From JAIRVZ01 sp031553415 (GTDB lineage: Bacteria; Bacteroidota; Bacteroidia; Bacteroidales; Azobacteroidaceae): a stretch of 64,000 bases of DNA. The notes below the pieces were generated by a model. The model made no database searches and was not told the DNA's origin. It was given only the letters and a program-made list of their open reading frames with translations. A program made the translations under genes and the position numbers. Each line of letters begins with the position of its first letter. The first letter of the stretch is position 1. This document shows, piece by piece, positions 1 through 8,947 of the stretch. The stretch covers positions 70,900 through 134,899 of the forward strand of contig JAVBLO010000046.1 of assembly GCA_031553415.1 (NCBI GenBank), written 5' to 3'.

Positions 1-281
1 GTTCCGGCCGGAGCCGCACCTGCTGATTCAACCTTCCACGCTTTTACGTCAGTATACCAACGGCCGTTATATTCACGGCTTTCGACATCAAAATCGATAG
101 TCAGCATGTTACCAACTTGTAGTTGGGATTCATTGATTTTATCTCCCCAGATAGAGATACATATCTTTTTCGGAAATTGCCCGTCGGTTTCCACGACTAT
201 ATCCTGTTTTTTCCATTCACCATTTTTTCCCATACCAGATTGCAAAGGAAGCACCTGGAATAATCTTGCTGTTATTTGCAT
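1..281 (-). CDS. DUF3127 domain protein (partial, cut by window edge)
   Basis: Reading the minus strand from the ATG at 281 gives about 93 codons, open to the window edge. The translation starts MQITARLFQVLPLQSG and contains KKQDIVVET, FPKKICISIWGD and the DUF3127 signature SREYNGRWYTDVKAWKVE. DUF3127 proteins are small, OB-fold-like, and mostly found in Bacteroidota; their role is not firmly known, though a nucleic-acid-binding, SSB-like role has been suggested from fold. The C-terminus lies outside the window. A consensus promoter sits 25 bp upstream, which supports this start. Confidence 0.85.
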   Translation of the reverse strand, partial: MQITARLFQVLPLQSGMGKNGEWKKQDIVVETDGQFPKKICISIWGDKINESQLQVGNMLTIDFDVESREYNGRWYTDVKAWKVESAGAAPAG

Positions 282-305
282 TAAAATTTATATTTAAGTT
301 TTGGA

Positions 306-336
306 CAAAGATACAAGTTTGAAAGGTTTTGGCAAA
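306..336 (-). promoter_or_regulatory. Bacteroidota sigma-ABfr-type promoter of the DUF3127 gene
   Basis: On the minus strand, TTTG (333-336) is followed after exactly 19 nt by TATCTTTG (306-313), matching the Bacteroidota TTTG-N19-21-TAnnTTTG consensus. The start codon lies 25 bp downstream at 281. Confidence 0.8.
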
Positions 337-629
337 AAATATTTTTGAGGGAACTCCAGTTTTGAGAGCCTGTTTAATTTTTAGAAGACAAAAATGTCTC
401 ATTTTTTCTGACAGGATTAACCGGATTTACATATTTTTGTTTTGCTAAAGACAAAATTTATCCTGTTAAGTTAAAGCGCAATTACGAAAATTTAACCATT
501 CATTTCCCTGAATAAAAGAAGACAAAAACTACTTTTTTTGATAAAAATGTGTGAATTTGAAAAAAAACGCATCAAAATACTTAAAATTATTTCGATTATT
601 TCGAATAAAATATCTTAATAATAACAAAA

Positions 630-637
630 TAACTTTG
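630..637 (+). promoter_or_regulatory. Possible -7 element upstream of the carboxyltransferase gene
   Basis: TAACTTTG fits TAnnTTTG, but no TTTG lies 19-21 nt upstream and the leader to the ATG at 754 would be about 110 nt. The rest of the spacer 337-753 is A/T-rich, with no other gene or clear structure seen. Confidence 0.35.
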
Positions 638-753
638 CTTTGTACAAGCCAATTTTTGCCTTTATTTTAATTGTATAATTCAAATAAAATATTGAACTTT
701 GAAATGTTTTTAACAGCTTGATAATTACAAATAAATAATGCACTAAAAACTCA

Positions 754-2541
754 ATGAGTATGGCAAAGGAAATAAAATTTAGTCTGGTTTACCGGGACAT
801 GTGGCAATCTTCCGGTAAATATCAACCTCGTGTTGACCAGTTGAAACAAATTGCTCCCGTTATTATCGAAATGGGTTGTTTTGCCCGTGTTGAAACTAAC
901 GGTGGCGCTTTTGAACAGGTCAATTTACTTTATGGAGAAAACCCCAACAGGGCGGTTCGTGAATTTACAGCTCCTTTTAATGCAGCCGGAATCCAGACTC
1001 ACATGTTAGACCGTGGCTTGAATGGTCTTCGTATGTTTCCTGTACCTGCAGATGTGCGTAAATTGATGTATAAAGTAAAACATGCACAAGGAGTAGATAT
1101 TACCCGTATTTTTTGTGGGTTAAACGATCCCCGCAATATAATTCCTTCCATACAATATGCAAAAGAAGGCGGAATGATTCCGCAAGCTGCTTTATGTATA
1201 ACTTATTCTCCTTTACATACAGTAGAATATTATGTGAACCTGGCAGAGCAATTGATTGAAGCCGGAGCAGAAGAAATCTGCCTGAAAGATATGGCGGGTA
1301 TTGGCCGTCCGCATAGCATCGGACAAATTATCAAAGGAATAAAAACCCGACATCCGAAAATTACGATTCAATATCATGGCCACACAGGTCCCGGTTTTTC
1401 TGTTGCATCCATGTTGCAGGCAGCTGAAAATGGGGTAGATGTGTTGGATGTGGCAATGGAGCCTCTTTCATGGGGAATGGTTCATCCGGATGTGATTACA
1501 ATCCAGGCAATGTTAAAAGATGCCGGTTATCTGGTTCCCGAAGTGAATATGGAAGCTTACATGGAGGCCCGCCGTTTGACACAAAACTTTATAGATGATT
1601 TCCTCGGGTATTTTATCGACCCAAGCAATAAAATCATGACTTCTTTGTTGGTTGGTTGTGGTTTACCCGGCGGTATGATGGGTTCCATGATGGCCGACCT
1701 GAAAGGGATGCACAGCGCAATCAATCTGGCGCTTCGTCAGCAAGGGAAAAAAGAGGTTACACTCAATAATCTGCTTGTACAATTATTTAAAGAAGTTGAA
1801 GATATATGGCCGATGTTAGGGTATCCTCCATTGGTAACCCCATTCAGCCAATATGTTAAGAATATCGCTTTAATGAATATTTTTGCAATGGCTAAGAACG
1901 AGCCCCGTTTCTCTATGATTGACAAAGACAGCTGGAATATGATTCTGGGAAAAACCGGAAAACTACCCGGATCTTTGGCGCCAGAAATCATCGAACTTGC
2001 CAAAGCTAACGGATATGAGTTTTATGAGGGTGATCCACAGGCTGCATTCCCTGATGAATTGGATAAATTCAAGGAAGAAATGGTTACCAATGGTTGGGAC
2101 GAAGGTCCTGACCAGGAAGAATTATTCGAATTCGCCATGCACGACCGGCAATACCGCGATTTGAAATCAGGAGCTGCTAAAAACCGTTTCAACCAGGAAC
2201 TGGAACAAGCGAAAGAAAAAGCAGGGACACCGGTTTTCGTGAAACGTCCGGTAGTGGAAATCCCCATGTTCGACTTCAAAGAAATCACAGCCAATTATCC
2301 TAATGCCAAGCCGGTGCATGCTCCTTGCAAAGGACAGGTACTTTGGCAATATGATATGGCGGATGCTTCCACAGCTCCTTTTGAAGGTGCTACAATCCAT
2401 GAACATGATATGTTGTGCTATATTCAAAATTATTATGGCATTGAACCGGTTCCGGTTGGCTATGGTGGCACAATTGTCGGAACTTATGTTAAACAGGGGG
2501 ATTATGTTCAGAAAGGACAAATCCTGGCATTTATCAATTAG
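754..2541 (+). CDS. Biotin-dependent carboxyltransferase (pyruvate carboxylase B / oxaloacetate decarboxylase alpha type), biotin lysine absent
   Basis: 595 aa. The N-terminal carboxyltransferase TIM barrel keeps metal-site features: YRDMWQS (D15), the carbamylated-lysine motif CLKDMAG (K178) and YHGHTG (H208, H210). A conserved carboxylase middle domain follows, then a C-terminal biotinyl/lipoyl-like fold from about residue 525 ending in GDYVQKGQILAFIN. The usual biotin site (E-A-M-K-M) is replaced by a stretch around MLCYIQNYYG with no lysine, so this chain is unlikely to carry biotin itself. Such enzymes interconvert pyruvate and oxaloacetate with a biotin carrier. Its place before the citrate synthase cluster suggests an oxaloacetate-supplying or -consuming role, but the exact substrate cannot be fixed. 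No sodium-pump beta or gamma subunit is nearby. Confidence 0.8.
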   Translation: MSMAKEIKFSLVYRDMWQSSGKYQPRVDQLKQIAPVIIEMGCFARVETNGGAFEQVNLLYGENPNRAVREFTAPFNAAGIQTHMLDRGLNGLRMFPVPADVRKLMYKVKHAQGVDITRIFCGLNDPRNIIPSIQYAKEGGMIPQAALCITYSPLHTVEYYVNLAEQLIEAGAEEICLKDMAGIGRPHSIGQIIKGIKTRHPKITIQYHGHTGPGFSVASMLQAAENGVDVLDVAMEPLSWGMVHPDVITIQAMLKDAGYLVPEVNMEAYMEARRLTQNFIDDFLGYFIDPSNKIMTSLLVGCGLPGGMMGSMMADLKGMHSAINLALRQQGKKEVTLNNLLVQLFKEVEDIWPMLGYPPLVTPFSQYVKNIALMNIFAMAKNEPRFSMIDKDSWNMILGKTGKLPGSLAPEIIELAKANGYEFYEGDPQAAFPDELDKFKEEMVTNGWDEGPDQEELFEFAMHDRQYRDLKSGAAKNRFNQELEQAKEKAGTPVFVKRPVVEIPMFDFKEITANYPNAKPVHAPCKGQVLWQYDMADASTAPFEGATIHEHDMLCYIQNYYGIEPVPVGYGGTIVGTYVKQGDYVQKGQILAFIN

Positions 2542-2614
2542 TACTATTCCTACTTTGAGCGATTAAAAAAATATTCAAGTAGGAAACAACATGGAACAAC
2601 GGTAATACAAGGTT

Positions 2615-2640
2615 ATGGTTCGGCAGCCCTGCCGAACCAT
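2615..2640 (+). terminator. Strong hairpin after the carboxyltransferase gene
   Basis: ATGGTTCGGCAG pairs perfectly with CTGCCGAACCAT around a CC centre (in practice a 10-11 bp stem with a 4-6 nt loop), 74 bp after the stop codon. It is not followed by a T run, so it may be a weak terminator or an mRNA 3'-end stabiliser. Confidence 0.5.
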
Positions 2641-2739
2641 TAAATCTCATCTCTCTACTACCCAAAACCCCTTTTCTACGGGATGAACATTTCTATTATT
2701 TCAGACGTTTAAATATTTTATCCCCAATGCCCATTCATT

Positions 2740-3879
2740 ATGAAGATTTACGAATACCAGGCAAAAACATTATTCTCCCGCTTCGGCATTCCTGTCGAAA
2801 GAAATATCTTGTGCTATACTCCTGAAGAAACAATTGCAGCTTGTGCTCATTTGAATACATTTCACGTTGCGGTTAAAGCACAGGTACTGGCTGGAGGACG
2901 AGGAAAAGCGGGAGGCGTTAAATTGGCTCACGATCCGGAAGAAGTACGAACCATTGCACAAACTATTCTTGGGATGAATATCAAAGGTTATACTGTTGAC
3001 CAGATTTTAGTTAGTGAAGCTATCAATATTGCTTCAGAATATTACCTGAGCCTGACGATTGACCGCAATACCAAATCTGTTATCCTTATCGCGAGCCAGA
3101 CCGGAGGAATGGATATTGAAGAAGTTGCAAAAACTTCTCCGGAACAGATTTGCCGTATCCCGGTCGACAACTCCATTGGTATGCAACAATTCTTATCCAA
3201 CCGGGCAGGATTCTTTTTATCCGACGATATTACGGTCGTCCGGCAAACCGCTGATATCATCCAAAAACTCTACCGGTTACTGATTGAAACCGATGCTTCT
3301 TTGGTAGAAATTAATCCCCTGGCGCTTACCAAAGAAAGAAAATTGATAGCGCTTGATGCTAAAATGACATTTGATGAAAATGCGCTTTTCCGTCGTCCTG
3401 AAATTGAAACTTTATACGAACCGGATGCCGAAGAACAAAAAGAAAGAAAAGCAAAAGAGAAAGGCATCAGCTATGTCCATTTGAACGGCAATATCGGATG
3501 CATGGTCAATGGAGCCGGATTAGCTATGGCTACCATGGATGTGATTAAGCATTTTGGAGGAAATCCCGCCAACTTCCTGGATATCGGAGGAAGTTCCAAT
3601 CCGCAAAAAGTAGTTGACGCTATGAAATTATTATTGAGCGATCTTCAGGTAAAAATCGTTTTAATCAATATCTTTGGAGGAATTACACGTTGCGATGATG
3701 TGGCGAAAGGATTGCTCGAAGCTTTCAGGCAAATCGAAATTAATATTCCCATTGTGCTTCGTCTCACCGGAACCAACGAAAAAGAAGGCCGGGAATTGCT
3801 CCAGAATTCTCCGTTTATTATGGAAGAGACCATGGAGCAAGCAGCGCAGAAGGCTATCAACCTTGTAATTTTTCATTAA
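2740..3879 (+). CDS. sucC: Succinate-CoA ligase, beta subunit
   Basis: 379 aa, a normal length for SucC. The N-terminal ATP-grasp domain begins MKIYEYQAKTLF and holds the nucleotide-binding loop VLAGGRGKAGGV (about 50-62). NPLAL and DAKMTFDENA are the metal-binding region near 205-225. The C-terminal flavodoxin-like CoA-ligase domain carries GNIGCMVNGAGLAMATMD and NIFGGITRCDDVA. With SucD it catalyses succinyl-CoA + ADP (or GDP) + Pi to succinate + ATP. The partner gene sucD is not adjacent but lies 5 kb downstream, after acn-icd-gltA in the same orientation, which suggests shared expression of the block. Confidence 0.95.
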   Translation: MKIYEYQAKTLFSRFGIPVERNILCYTPEETIAACAHLNTFHVAVKAQVLAGGRGKAGGVKLAHDPEEVRTIAQTILGMNIKGYTVDQILVSEAINIASEYYLSLTIDRNTKSVILIASQTGGMDIEEVAKTSPEQICRIPVDNSIGMQQFLSNRAGFFLSDDITVVRQTADIIQKLYRLLIETDASLVEINPLALTKERKLIALDAKMTFDENALFRRPEIETLYEPDAEEQKERKAKEKGISYVHLNGNIGCMVNGAGLAMATMDVIKHFGGNPANFLDIGGSSNPQKVVDAMKLLLSDLQVKIVLINIFGGITRCDDVAKGLLEAFRQIEINIPIVLRLTGTNEKEGRELLQNSPFIMEETMEQAAQKAINLVIFH

Positions 3880-3912
3880 TAGGAGCAATAAGTAAAAAAA
3901 CAAAATAATATT

Positions 3913-6177
3913 ATGGTATTTGATTTGGAGATGATAAAAAATGTGTATCAATCGTATGCACAGAAAATATCAGAAATAAGGAAAGTTCTGAACCATCCGT
4001 TAACACTGACAGAGAAAATTCTTTACAGCCATCTTTCCGACCAGAAAGAAGTGAGGGATTATAAACGTGGAGAAGAATATATCAATTTTTCTCCCGACCG
4101 GGTGGCCATGCAGGATGCAACTGCTCAAATGGCTTTGCTTCAGTTTATGAATGCCGGGTGTAATGCTACGGCAGTTCCCACTACAGTGCATTGTGACCAT
4201 CTGATACAAGCATACAAATCAGCCGTTGTAGATTTACCCCAGGCCGAAAAAGCGAATAAAGAAGTATATGATTTTTTGCGTTCCGTATCCAATAAATATG
4301 GTATCGGTTTCTGGAAGCCGGGAGCGGGAATTATTCACCAGGTAGTGCTCGAAAATTATGCTTTCCCCGGAGGAATGATGATTGGCACCGACTCTCATAC
4401 GCCGAATGCAGGCGGATTATCGATGTTGGCGATTGGTGTCGGGGGTTCTGATGCAATGGATGTGATGGCTGGAATGCCCTGGGAATTGAAGGTGCCTAAA
4501 ATTATCGGCGTAAAGTTGACCGGGAAATTGAGCGGATGGACTTCTCCCAAAGATATTATCCTGAAATTGGCTGGGATTCTTACCGTGAAAGGAGGAACCA
4601 ACGCTATTATAGAATATTTTGGAGAAGGTGCGGAAACCATGTCGGCAACAGGAAAAGGAACAATTTGTAATATGGGAGCTGAAGTTGGGGCAACAACTTC
4701 TGTTTTTCCGTATGATGCCAAAGCTGCTGGATACCTGAAAGCAACAGGGCGTTCCGAAGTGGCAGATTCCTGCGATGCGATTGCAGGAGATTTGCGGGCT
4801 GATACAGAAGTCTATGCCAATCCTGAAAAATATTTCGACCGGTTGATAGAGATAGATTTATCAACATTGGAACCTTATATCAATGGTCCGTTTACGCCTG
4901 ACGCAGCTTATCCTGTTTCGGAATTTGCTGCTGTAGTGAAAGAAAAGGGATATCCCCGGCAAATGGAAGTCGGATTAATCGGCTCCTGTACCAATTCATC
5001 ATATGAAGATTTAAGCCGGGCAGCTTCCATTGCACGCCAGACGAAAATAAAAAAACTGAAAGTCAAAGCGCAGTTTTTAATTAATCCGGGCTCGGAACAA
5101 ATCCGCTATACAGCCGAACGTGATGGAATTTTATCTGATTTGGAAGATATAGGAGGCGTTTTGATGACCAACGCCTGTGGTCCTTGTATCGGCCAATGGA
5201 AAAGAGATATGGACAATCCTGACAGGCCGAACTCAATTATCAATTCATTCAACCGTAATTTTGCCAAACGAAATGACGGAAATCCGAATACCCATTCGTT
5301 TATCGCTTCTCCGGAAATTGTAACTGCTCTCACCATTGCAGGTGATTTGTGTTTTAATCCATTGAAAGATACATTGGTAAATGAAAACGGAGAAAAAGTG
5401 AAATTAGATGAACCTTCCGGTTATGAGCTTCCTGTAAAAGGATATGCTGTGGACGATGCCGGATACTTGGCTCCTGAGAAGAATTCCAAAACAGAAGTCA
5501 TCATTAATCCCGGCTCCCAGCGTTTACAGGTGCTTACACCTTTTGCTCCCTGGGATGGCAAAGCTATTTCCCGTTTACCTTTATTGATTAAAGTAAAAGG
5601 AAAATGTACGACCGACCATATTTCCATGGCTGGCCCATGGCTGAAATTCCGCGGTCATCTCGAAAATATTTCAGACAATATGCTGATTGGCGCCATCAAT
5701 GCTTTCAACGACAAAGCCAATTGTGTATTGAATGTCGAAACAGGTCAATACGAAACGGTTCCTGATTTGGCAAAACAATATAAGAAAGAAAAAATTGGTT
5801 CGATTGTAGTTGCTGAAGAAAATTACGGAGAAGGCTCTTCCCGTGAACATGCAGCTATGGAGCCTCGTTTCCTGGATGTAAAAGCCATTATTGCCAAATC
5901 ATTTGCCCGTATCCATGAAACGAACCTGAAAAAGCAGGGAATGCTGGCATTGACTTTTGTAAATAAAGACGATTACGATAAAGTACGCGAAGATGATAAA
6001 ATCAGTATACTTGGATTGCCTTCTTTTACTCCCAGTAAGAATCTGACTGTTTGTTTGAATCATGCCGACGGAACATCCGAGTCTTTTGAAGTAGCTCATT
6101 CTTATAATCAAATTCAGATTGAATGGTTTAAAGCAGGAAGCGCGTTAAATAAATTAAAAGTTAAAAATGAAAAATGA
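3913..6177 (+). CDS. acn: Aconitate hydratase (mitochondrial-type)
   Basis: 754 aa, matching the roughly 750-aa mitochondrial-type aconitases. The three [4Fe-4S] cysteines sit in GLIGSCTNSS and TNACGPCIGQW. Substrate-site blocks include DSHTPNAGGL, GVGGSDAMD and, in the C-terminal swivelling domain, GEGSSREHAA. It isomerises citrate to isocitrate. It starts 33 bp after sucC and precedes icd. The last codons (K-L-K-V-K-N-E-K) are encoded by the left arm of an intergenic inverted repeat, so the tail is probably not functional sequence. Confidence 0.95.
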   Translation: MVFDLEMIKNVYQSYAQKISEIRKVLNHPLTLTEKILYSHLSDQKEVRDYKRGEEYINFSPDRVAMQDATAQMALLQFMNAGCNATAVPTTVHCDHLIQAYKSAVVDLPQAEKANKEVYDFLRSVSNKYGIGFWKPGAGIIHQVVLENYAFPGGMMIGTDSHTPNAGGLSMLAIGVGGSDAMDVMAGMPWELKVPKIIGVKLTGKLSGWTSPKDIILKLAGILTVKGGTNAIIEYFGEGAETMSATGKGTICNMGAEVGATTSVFPYDAKAAGYLKATGRSEVADSCDAIAGDLRADTEVYANPEKYFDRLIEIDLSTLEPYINGPFTPDAAYPVSEFAAVVKEKGYPRQMEVGLIGSCTNSSYEDLSRAASIARQTKIKKLKVKAQFLINPGSEQIRYTAERDGILSDLEDIGGVLMTNACGPCIGQWKRDMDNPDRPNSIINSFNRNFAKRNDGNPNTHSFIASPEIVTALTIAGDLCFNPLKDTLVNENGEKVKLDEPSGYELPVKGYAVDDAGYLAPEKNSKTEVIINPGSQRLQVLTPFAPWDGKAISRLPLLIKVKGKCTTDHISMAGPWLKFRGHLENISDNMLIGAINAFNDKANCVLNVETGQYETVPDLAKQYKKEKIGSIVVAEENYGEGSSREHAAMEPRFLDVKAIIAKSFARIHETNLKKQGMLALTFVNKDDYDKVREDDKISILGLPSFTPSKNLTVCLNHADGTSESFEVAHSYNQIQIEWFKAGSALNKLKVKNEK

Positions 6178-6240
6178 TTTTTTTTCAACATATAAGAATT
6201 AGTGATTCATTTTTAATTGTTCATTGTTAATTTTTCATTT
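6152..6240. repeat. Intergenic inverted repeat between acn and icd
   Basis: Left arm units TTAAAAGTTAAAAATGAAAA (6154-6173) overlap the acn 3' end. The right arm (6206-6240) is built from TTTTTAATTGTTCATT and TTAATTTTTCATTT units. Pairing is imperfect. Confidence 0.6.
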
Positions 6241-6249
6241 CTAAGGTTT

Positions 6250-7440
6250 ATGGAGCAAAAAATAACTTGTCAGAATAATAAACTTAATGTACCCGATAAA
6301 CCTGTAATTCCTTTTATAGAGGGTGATGGTATTGGAAAAGACATCTGGAAAGCTGCGCAAAAGGTTATCAATAAAGCTGTAGAAAAAGCATATAAAGGTC
6401 AACGAAAAATCCAATGGAAAGAGGTACCGGCCGGGGAAAAATCATTTAACCTGAATGGTTCATGGCTACCCGGTGAAACAATGAACGCTTTCAGGGAATA
6501 TCTGGTTGGTATCAAAGGCCCGCTGACAACTCCGATCGGAGGAGGAATCCGTTCGTTAAACGTGGCTTTGCGTCAGGATTTGGATTTGTATGTCTGCCTT
6601 CGTCCTGTAAAATGGTATAAAGGAGTGGTTTCTCCTGTTAAAGAGCCACAGAAAGTGAGTATGGTTATCTTCCGGGAAAATACGGAAGATATTTATGCCG
6701 GAATCGAATGGATGCAGGGAACGGATGAAGCAAAGAAATTTTATCGTTTCCTGAAAGAAGAAATGAGAGTAAAGAAAGTACGTTTTCCGGAAACTTCTTC
6801 TTTCGGGATAAAACCCGTTTCTGTTGAAGGCTCGGAACGATTAATCCGTGCTGCCATCGAATATGCTTTGCAGCATAATTTGCCATCAGTTACTTTGGTA
6901 CACAAGGGCAATATCATGAAATTTACTGAAGGTGGATTTAAAACCTGGGGTTATGCCTTGGCTGAACGTGAATTCGGAAACGAACTCAAATCAGGAAAAT
7001 TGGTTATTAAAGATGTAATTGTTGATGCATTTCTTCAGAATACTTTATTGAAGCCGGAAGAATATTCGGTAATTGCTACATTAAACCTGAATGGGGATTA
7101 TATTTCCGACCAATTAGCTGCAATGGTTGGTGGTATCGGAATAGCTCCCGGAGCGAATATCAATTACCAAACCGGACACGCCATTTTCGAAGCGACACAC
7201 GGAACCGCTCCCGATATTGCAGGAAAAGACATCGCGAATCCCTCATCTATATTGCTTTCCGCAGTAATGATGTTGGAATATATGGGTTGGAAAGAACCTG
7301 CCAGACTGATAGAAAATGCCATGGAGCAAACTTTTACAAATGGGAAAGCAACTGTTGATTTGGCTCGTTTCATGGAAAACGGAACAGTCTTATCAACGAC
7401 AGCTTTTGCGGAAGAACTTATAAAAACAATTGAGAGTTGA
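6250..7440 (+). CDS. icd: Isocitrate dehydrogenase (NADP-dependent, decarboxylating)
   Basis: 396 aa from the ATG at 6250. An upstream in-frame ATG at 6217 is less likely because it lies inside repeat sequence. Visible motifs are FIEGDGIGKDIW (nucleotide and substrate entry), the phosphorylation-loop region PLTTPIGGGIRSLNVALRQ, RENTEDIYAGIEW, KGNIMKFTEG and NLNGDYISD, and the cofactor region ATHGTAPDIAGKD. The sequence is like E. coli Icd, which uses NADP. It oxidises isocitrate to 2-oxoglutarate, supplying glutamate synthesis; glutamate dehydrogenase is also in this window at 50280-51617. The last codons and stop lie in the next inverted repeat. Confidence 0.95.
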   Translation: MEQKITCQNNKLNVPDKPVIPFIEGDGIGKDIWKAAQKVINKAVEKAYKGQRKIQWKEVPAGEKSFNLNGSWLPGETMNAFREYLVGIKGPLTTPIGGGIRSLNVALRQDLDLYVCLRPVKWYKGVVSPVKEPQKVSMVIFRENTEDIYAGIEWMQGTDEAKKFYRFLKEEMRVKKVRFPETSSFGIKPVSVEGSERLIRAAIEYALQHNLPSVTLVHKGNIMKFTEGGFKTWGYALAEREFGNELKSGKLVIKDVIVDAFLQNTLLKPEEYSVIATLNLNGDYISDQLAAMVGGIGIAPGANINYQTGHAIFEATHGTAPDIAGKDIANPSSILLSAVMMLEYMGWKEPARLIENAMEQTFTNGKATVDLARFMENGTVLSTTAFAEELIKTIES

Positions 7441-7494
7441 GAATGGAGAATAATATTATTTGCATTTTTAATTCTCAACTCTCAATTCTCAATT
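7429..7494. repeat. Inverted repeat between icd and gltA
   Basis: Arms ATTGAGAGTTGAGAATGGAG (left, covering the icd stop codon) and ATTCTCAACTCTCAATTCTC (right, 7471-7490) are made of seven- to eight-base units and can pair along most of their length. Confidence 0.7.
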
Positions 7495-7504
7495 AAATAA
7501 GACT

Positions 7505-8866
7505 ATGGATAAAAGAAATGAATTTATGATTTACAAGTTGTCGGAATCGGTTAAGACAACAAGTAAGATAGACAATGAATTGTTCAGGCAATACAATGTA
7601 AAACGTGGATTGCGCAATGAAGATCACTCCGGAGTACTGGTCGGCTTGACTAAAATCGGGGATGTGGTAGGGTATGAACGTCTGGAAGAAGGCGGGTTAA
7701 AAGCTATTCCCGGAAAATTGTTCTATCGGGGAATTGATGTGGAAGACCTGGTGTATGGATTACAGGCGGAAAACCGTGTCGGTTTTGAAGAAGTAGCTTA
7801 TTTATTGTTATCCGGAAATCTTCCGGATGAAGAAGAACTCATTACTTTTTCCGAGACCCTGAATACCTGCATGCCTTTGGAGCAGAAGGTTAAAATGCAT
7901 ATTCTTGACCTGGAAGGAAATAACATCATGAACATACTGTCCAGAAGTGTATTGGAAATGTATACTTTTGATGAAAATCCGGATGACACTTCCCGTGAAA
8001 ACCTGATGCGCCAGTCTATCGATTTGATTGCCAAGTTCCCGACAATTATTGCATATGCTTATAACATCATGCGTCACAGTTCTTTCGGGCGCTCGTTACA
8101 TATCCGTCATCCGAAAGAAGATGCTTCGCTGGCAGAAAATTTTTTGTATATGCTCAAAGGTCCGAGGGGTTATACCGAATTAGATGTGAAGATTTTGGAT
8201 TTGTCTTTAATCCTGCATGCAGAACATGGCGGAGGTAACAATTCTACATTTACCGTCAGGGTAACAAGTTCTTCTGGCACAGATACTTATTCTTCCATTG
8301 CAGCTGGCATCGGTTCTCTGAAAGGCCCACTCCATGGAGGCGCCAACCTGAAAGTGATGGATATGTTCAACCACCTGAAAGAAAATATCAAAGACTGGAA
8401 AAGCGATAAAGAAATAGAATCGTACCTGAAAAAAATATTGAATAAAGAAGCTTATAATCGTACCGGACTCATTTACGGAATCGGGCATGCTGTTTATACC
8501 ATTTCCGACCCGCGTACTTTGTTACTCAGGGAGATGGCCCGCAAATTAGCTAAGGAAAAAGGACGGGAAAAGGAATTCGCATTCCTCGAAAAACTGGAAG
8601 AGAAATCCGTTGAAGCATTTATGAATTTCAAAGGAACAAAAGTAAATAAGCAGGTCTGCGCCAATGTCGACTTCTATTCCGGGTTCGTTTATGAAATGAT
8701 TGGTTTGCCCCAGGAAGTGTATACCCCATTGTTTGCCATGTCCCGCATTGTAGGATGGACGGCTCACCGCATCGAAGAACTGAATTTCGACAGCAAACGT
8801 ATCATCCGCCCGGCCTACAAAAACGTAGCAGAAAAGGCCCCATTCACACCCTTGAAAGACAGATAA
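7505..8866 (+). CDS. gltA: Citrate synthase
   Basis: 453 aa (446 if the second ATG at 7526 is used). Catalytic residues appear as His in LILHAEHGGGNN, His in YGIGHAVYTISDPR and Asp in CANVDFYSGFVY. The N-terminal block GKLFYRGIDVEDLVYGL is typical of the family. It condenses acetyl-CoA with oxaloacetate to citrate. It is third in the acn-icd-gltA series, a common Bacteroidota arrangement, and is followed here by sucD. Confidence 0.93.
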   Translation: MDKRNEFMIYKLSESVKTTSKIDNELFRQYNVKRGLRNEDHSGVLVGLTKIGDVVGYERLEEGGLKAIPGKLFYRGIDVEDLVYGLQAENRVGFEEVAYLLLSGNLPDEEELITFSETLNTCMPLEQKVKMHILDLEGNNIMNILSRSVLEMYTFDENPDDTSRENLMRQSIDLIAKFPTIIAYAYNIMRHSSFGRSLHIRHPKEDASLAENFLYMLKGPRGYTELDVKILDLSLILHAEHGGGNNSTFTVRVTSSSGTDTYSSIAAGIGSLKGPLHGGANLKVMDMFNHLKENIKDWKSDKEIESYLKKILNKEAYNRTGLIYGIGHAVYTISDPRTLLLREMARKLAKEKGREKEFAFLEKLEEKSVEAFMNFKGTKVNKQVCANVDFYSGFVYEMIGLPQEVYTPLFAMSRIVGWTAHRIEELNFDSKRIIRPAYKNVAEKAPFTPLKDR

Positions 8867-8868
8867 CT

Positions 8869-8946
8869 AATAATTAAAAATGAAAGACTATCTGTCAGCA
8901 ATTTTCCATTCTTAATTTTTCATTTTTAACTCTTAATTCTTAACTC
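8869..8946. repeat. Inverted repeat between gltA and sucD
   Basis: The left arm contains TAATTAAAAATGAAAGA (8871-8887). The right arm contains CTTAATTTTTCATTTTTAAC followed by CTTAATTCTTAACT (to 8945). The right arm is longer by tandem units. Confidence 0.6.
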
Positions 8947-8947
8947 C

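Noticed and set aside
6217..6249. Upstream ATG as the icd start
   Set aside because: These codons lie in the right arm of an inverted repeat, and homologous enzymes begin near the ATG at 6250.
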